From assembly GCA_937907495.1 (NCBI GenBank), contig CALESS010000577.1:1-9039 (forward strand): DNA of 9,039 nt. Reading direction: 5' to 3'. Source of the stretch: an uncultured Anaerolineaceae bacterium (GTDB taxonomy: Bacteria > Chloroflexota > Anaerolineae > Anaerolineales > Anaerolineaceae). Both the position numbers and the translations under genes were made by a program. Positions 6,019 to 9,039 of the stretch are shown piece after piece; positions within the stretch are counted from its first letter, which is position 1; each line of letters begins with the position of its first letter. Under the pieces are notes generated by a model. It saw only the letters and a list, made by a program, of their open reading frames with translations. It searched no databases and was not told the origin of the DNA.

Positions 6019-8160
6019 ATGACCAAAAAACTTTCTCGTCGTGATTTTCTAAAACTGACCGGGGTGAGCGCAGCCGCTGCTGCCGTGTTGACGGGCTGCG
6101 GCCCGGCTTCCCGCTATGTCACCCGCCGCCCCTACCAGGACATGCCGGAATACAACCAGACGGGTGCCAGTACGTATTTTGCCACCACCTGTATGGAGTG
6201 CCCGGCAGGTTGCGGCCTGATCTTGCGCACCCAGGAGGGCCGGGCCATCAAAGCCGAGGGCAACCCCAATCACCCGCTAAACCGGGGCAAGATCTGCCCG
6301 CGCGGCCTGACAGCCGTCCAGGGTCTTTACAACCCGGATCGGGTGCAATTCCCCACCCGCCAGGGACGGGGTGAAAATTCTCCCCAGAAATTGGATTGGG
6401 ATACCGCCACCGCCCTGGTGGCGCAATCCCTCAAGGAAGCCCCGACACAGGCAGCTTTTCTGCTGGGCGCAGCTCCCCATCACCTGGCTGATTTGGCCGA
6501 TGAGATGGCGGCTGCATTGGGCGCTCCGGCGCCGGTGGTCTATTCCGCTTATGGCTGGTTGAATGGCATGGCAACCCTGCGGGAGGCGACCTCCCAGGCT
6601 TTTGACACCACCCGCATGCCCTATTTCGATCTCTCCGCGGCGGATGTGGTGGTCTCCTTCGGTTCAGATTTCCTCGAAGGCGGGCTTTCCCCGCTGGCTT
6701 ATAGCCGAATGTTTGGCGAGATGCGCCGCAACACACGCGTCCGCCGTGCCAAACTGGTGGTGATCGAGCCGCGCATGTCAGTCACTGGCGGCGCCGCCGA
6801 TCTGTGGCTGCCGGCAGCCCCGGGCAGTGAATGGCTGGTGGCACTGGCTTTGGGCGGGCGGGTGGCAGAATTGCATGGCAAAGCAGCCCCCGGCCCCTTC
6901 AATACCGTTTCCATCGGCCAGGCCTCTGCAGCCAGCGGACTCGCCGAGGAGAAGTTGGAAGAACTGGCTGTCTTGTTGGCCCAGGCGCAGACACCGGTCG
7001 TGATCCCGGGGGGGTCGGTTCTGGCGGGAGCATCGGGTGTGGCTTCGGCCCAGGCTGCCCTCTTGTTAAACGATCTGCTGGGGGCTGCGGGAAGCCAGTT
7101 CTGGCTCAGCCCGGTGGAGCAGCCTGCCTACAGTATGAAAGCCGTCCAGGAACTGATCGCCCGCATGAATGCCGGCCAGGTCCAGACCCTCTTTATCCAC
7201 GGGGTCAACCCGCTCTTTGACTTGCCCGCCGCCTTTGGCTTTGCAGAGGCGTTGCAGAAAGTTGGCACGGTTATCTCCTTCGCTTCCTTCCCGGATGAAA
7301 CCGCCCTGGCCAGTGATTTGATATTACCCGATCATACCCCGCTCGAATCGTTTGGCTACCAGCGGGTGCTGGCCGGTTCGGCCGGGGAGGTGCTGTCTGG
7401 CGCCCAACCGGTGGTGGTTCCCCTGCATGATACCCGCGCCAGCCTGGATGTGCTGCTTGCCGCCGCCCGCCTGTTTGGTGGTTCCGTGGCGGCAGCCCTG
7501 CCTTATACAGATGAATTTGATTTCATCCAGCAGAAACTTCTGCCCTACCAGGATGCCCGCCAGGGCTCCATCACCGCCCCGGAAATCTTGACCTTCCAAT
7601 CCATCTTCCAGCAGAAAGGCGGCTGGTGGAATGTCGCCGCTCCTGAAATTCCTGAGGCCCGCATTTCCGCCAACCTGGCGGGGGCTGTCGAACGAGCCGC
7701 GGCTCCGGAAGGAAAATTCTACCTTCACCTCATTCAGACCCAGATGGGGGATGGCCGCGGTGCCAACCGACCCTGGCTGCAAGAGACCCCCGATCCAATG
7801 ACCACGGTGATGTGGAATAGTTGGGTGGAGATCCATCCAGAGACGGCCCATGACCTGGGTATTAAGGATGACGATGTGGTCCTCATTCAGAGCGAAACGG
7901 GGCAGGTGGAGGCTTCGGTGTATCTCTACCCCGCCATCCGTAAGGATACCGTTGCCATCCCCTTTGGACAGGGCCACACCGCACTGGGACGTTATGCACA
8001 GGGGCGGGGCTGCAACCCGGCTGAACTGCTGTCTGCTGGTCTCAACCCGGCCGGTGACCTGGCGTATGCTGATACCCTGGTTACCATCCGGCCCACCGGA
8101 AAAACCCGCCAACTGGCCCGCCTGGAAAGCCGGGTGGGCGTCTATGGCGGCGGTCACTAA
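6019..8160 (+). CDS. Tat-exported molybdopterin oxidoreductase-family lipoprotein, ActB1-like
   Basis: 713 residues; AGGAG at 6004-6008 precedes the ATG. The N-terminus is a twin-arginine signal, SRRDFLKLTG (6-15, arginines 7 and 8), running into a lipobox LTGC (24-27), so Cys27 is probably lipidated and the folded protein is held on the outer face. Next comes C58-x2-C61-x3-C65-x27-C93, the standard N-terminal [4Fe-4S] site of the DMSO reductase family, then the multi-domain molybdopterin-binding fold and a C-terminal beta-barrel part (about 567-692). The only other cysteine is 665, so no cysteine exists at the usual molybdenum-ligand position (about 170-190); the cofactor is probably absent or bound without cysteine. 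The signal and the following 'YFAT' segment resemble the first half of ACIII ActB, and the next gene supplies the second half. A true molybdenum enzyme of the polysulfide reductase type is the alternative. Confidence 0.85.
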   Translation: MTKKLSRRDFLKLTGVSAAAAAVLTGCGPASRYVTRRPYQDMPEYNQTGASTYFATTCMECPAGCGLILRTQEGRAIKAEGNPNHPLNRGKICPRGLTAVQGLYNPDRVQFPTRQGRGENSPQKLDWDTATALVAQSLKEAPTQAAFLLGAAPHHLADLADEMAAALGAPAPVVYSAYGWLNGMATLREATSQAFDTTRMPYFDLSAADVVVSFGSDFLEGGLSPLAYSRMFGEMRRNTRVRRAKLVVIEPRMSVTGGAADLWLPAAPGSEWLVALALGGRVAELHGKAAPGPFNTVSIGQASAASGLAEEKLEELAVLLAQAQTPVVIPGGSVLAGASGVASAQAALLLNDLLGAAGSQFWLSPVEQPAYSMKAVQELIARMNAGQVQTLFIHGVNPLFDLPAAFGFAEALQKVGTVISFASFPDETALASDLILPDHTPLESFGYQRVLAGSAGEVLSGAQPVVVPLHDTRASLDVLLAAARLFGGSVAAALPYTDEFDFIQQKLLPYQDARQGSITAPEILTFQSIFQQKGGWWNVAAPEIPEARISANLAGAVERAAAPEGKFYLHLIQTQMGDGRGANRPWLQETPDPMTTVMWNSWVEIHPETAHDLGIKDDDVVLIQSETGQVEASVYLYPAIRKDTVAIPFGQGHTALGRYAQGRGCNPAELLSAGLNPAGDLAYADTLVTIRPTGKTRQLARLESRVGVYGGGH

Positions 8161-8189
8161 CCAGCCCGCAGAAAGGAGAAACCAACACC

Positions 8190-8903
8190 ATGGCTGAAGA
8201 ATATCCACAAAAATGGGGAATGGTCATTGATCTGGATGTCTGCACGGGCTGCAATGCCTGTGTGACCGCCTGCTCAATGGAGAACAATGTTTCATTTATC
8301 GGTGAGGATGAAAACGCTTACGGCCGCGGCATGCAGTGGATGCGGGTTCAGCGCTACTGGGAGGGGGAGTACCCGGATGTCGCTCCGACCCGCCAGCCCA
8401 TGCTCTGCCAGCAGTGCGGACATGCCCCCTGCGAGCCAGTTTGCCCGGTATTTGCCTCGCTGCACAGCGAGGAGGAGCATATTAACGTCCAGGTCTACAA
8501 CCGCTGCATCGGCACCCGGTACTGCGCCAATAACTGCCCCTACATCGCCCGGGTGTTCAACTGGTTCGATTACGACTTGCCCTCTCCGCTCAATTTCTAT
8601 CTCAATCCGGATGTCACCGTCCGCCGGCGCAGTGTGATGGAAAAATGCACCTTCTGCGTCCAGCGCATCAAACATGGCGAGGCTGCCGCCCGGGCTGAGG
8701 GGCGAGAAGTTGCGGATGGTGAAATCGTCCCGGCTTGCGCCCAGGCCTGCCCCACCGAAGCCATCATCTTTGGCGATCTGACCGATCCGGAAAGCCGGGT
8801 GAGCAAACTCACCCGCAGCCAGCGTGGATTCTATCAATATGAAGAGCTTGGCACTGCTCCGGCAGTGGTTTATCTCAAGGGAGGTGGCGAATATGGCGGC
8901 TGA
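8190..8903 (+). CDS. Four-cluster ferredoxin-like iron-sulfur subunit, ActB2-like
   Basis: 237 residues; AAGGAG at 8173-8178 precedes the ATG. It has 15 cysteines in the layout of the C-terminal half of ACIII ActB: 18, 21, 24, 28; 73, 76, 81, 85; 106, 112, 116; 153, 156; 183, 187. The third group reads NRCIGTRYCANNCP, with Thr109 where a [4Fe-4S] site would have a fourth cysteine. This predicts three [4Fe-4S] and one [3Fe-4S] cluster, as in ACIII. Other ActB-like stretches are 'WGMVIDLDVCTGCNACV' and 'NPDVTVRRRSVMEKCTFCVQRI'. There is no signal peptide, so it is presumably exported together with the Tat substrate before it. The chain of clusters would carry electrons from the quinol site of the membrane subunit to the pentaheme cytochrome. 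The gene starts 29 bases after the previous stop and overlaps the next start by 11 bases. The related PsrB/NrfC-type subunits are the alternative family. Confidence 0.93.
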   Translation: MAEEYPQKWGMVIDLDVCTGCNACVTACSMENNVSFIGEDENAYGRGMQWMRVQRYWEGEYPDVAPTRQPMLCQQCGHAPCEPVCPVFASLHSEEEHINVQVYNRCIGTRYCANNCPYIARVFNWFDYDLPSPLNFYLNPDVTVRRRSVMEKCTFCVQRIKHGEAAARAEGREVADGEIVPACAQACPTEAIIFGDLTDPESRVSKLTRSQRGFYQYEELGTAPAVVYLKGGGEYGG

Positions 8904-9039
8904 AACCAACGCAATCTCACACGTTCATCCGGCTGAACACTCCGCCGAAGAAGAAGCCCGCGAACATTTGATGCTCGATCCCCGCCCACGTGAGGAGCTG
9001 AATCGCATGGTCATGGAATCCATGACCACCACGACGAAA
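8893..9039 (+). CDS. Start of the next operon gene, probably NrfD-like ActC (3' end outside window)
   Basis: 49 residues are inside the window and the frame is still open at the edge. AAGGGAGG (8877-8884) lies eight bases before the ATG, which overlaps the iron-sulfur gene by 11 bases, so the two are coupled. The visible part is hydrophilic and acidic (HSAEEEAREHLMLD), then 'PRPREELNRMVMESM'; no membrane helix has begun. In ACIII and polysulfide reductase-type operons the gene after the iron-sulfur subunit encodes the multi-helix NrfD/ActC quinol-binding subunit, whose first helix follows a soluble N-terminal stretch of about this kind. The product is therefore inferred from position only. 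Confidence 0.7.
   Translation, partial: MAAETNAISHVHPAEHSAEEEAREHLMLDPRPREELNRMVMESMTTTTK

Noticed and set aside
7324..8208. 294-codon minus-strand open frame opposite the ActB1-like gene
   Set aside because: Antisense to a well-supported gene, no ribosome binding site or recognisable family.

Overview
The window comes from a GC-rich bacterium and most resembles a member of the Chloroflexota (Anaerolineae-like). This assignment is inferred from the gene families and the respiratory cluster, not from a marker gene. There are ten coding regions, two of them cut by the window edges. No tRNA, rRNA, CRISPR array or mobile element was seen.

Left part (1-2063, plus strand): the last residues of valyl-tRNA synthetase, a strong intrinsic terminator, then a tight group of three genes. 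These are a small three-helix membrane protein, an ABC-type ATPase of the FbpC/PotA type, and a DUF402-family protein. The second and third overlap by an ATGA junction. No permease or binding protein is present, so the ABC ATPase has no visible partner here.

Middle (2060-3999, minus strand): a DUF4126 family membrane protein, whose stop codon overlaps the stop of the convergent DUF402 gene, and an RlmD/TrmA-type 5-methyluridine RNA methyltransferase with an iron-sulfur cysteine set. The methyltransferase has a consensus -10 box placed so that its mRNA should begin at or next to the AUG (leaderless).

Divergent intergenic region (4000-4390): about 390 bases with the minus-strand promoter at one end and a plus-strand promoter at the other. 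Between them is an open frame without a start codon that may be chance or a relic.

Right part (4391-9039, plus strand): a respiratory operon of the alternative complex III (ACIII, Act) type. It encodes a membrane-anchored diheme cytochrome c, a membrane-anchored pentaheme cytochrome c (ActA-like), a Tat-exported lipoprotein of the molybdopterin oxidoreductase family (ActB1-like), a 15-cysteine ferredoxin-like subunit (ActB2-like) and the start of a further gene in the position of the NrfD-like quinol-oxidising subunit ActC. Together these would oxidise membrane quinol and pass electrons through the iron-sulfur clusters and hemes to a periplasmic or membrane-bound acceptor. Two points set it apart from the textbook complex: ActB is split in two genes, and the molybdopterin-like half keeps the N-terminal four-cysteine cluster motif that standard ActB lacks, while having no cysteine where a molybdenum ligand would be expected.
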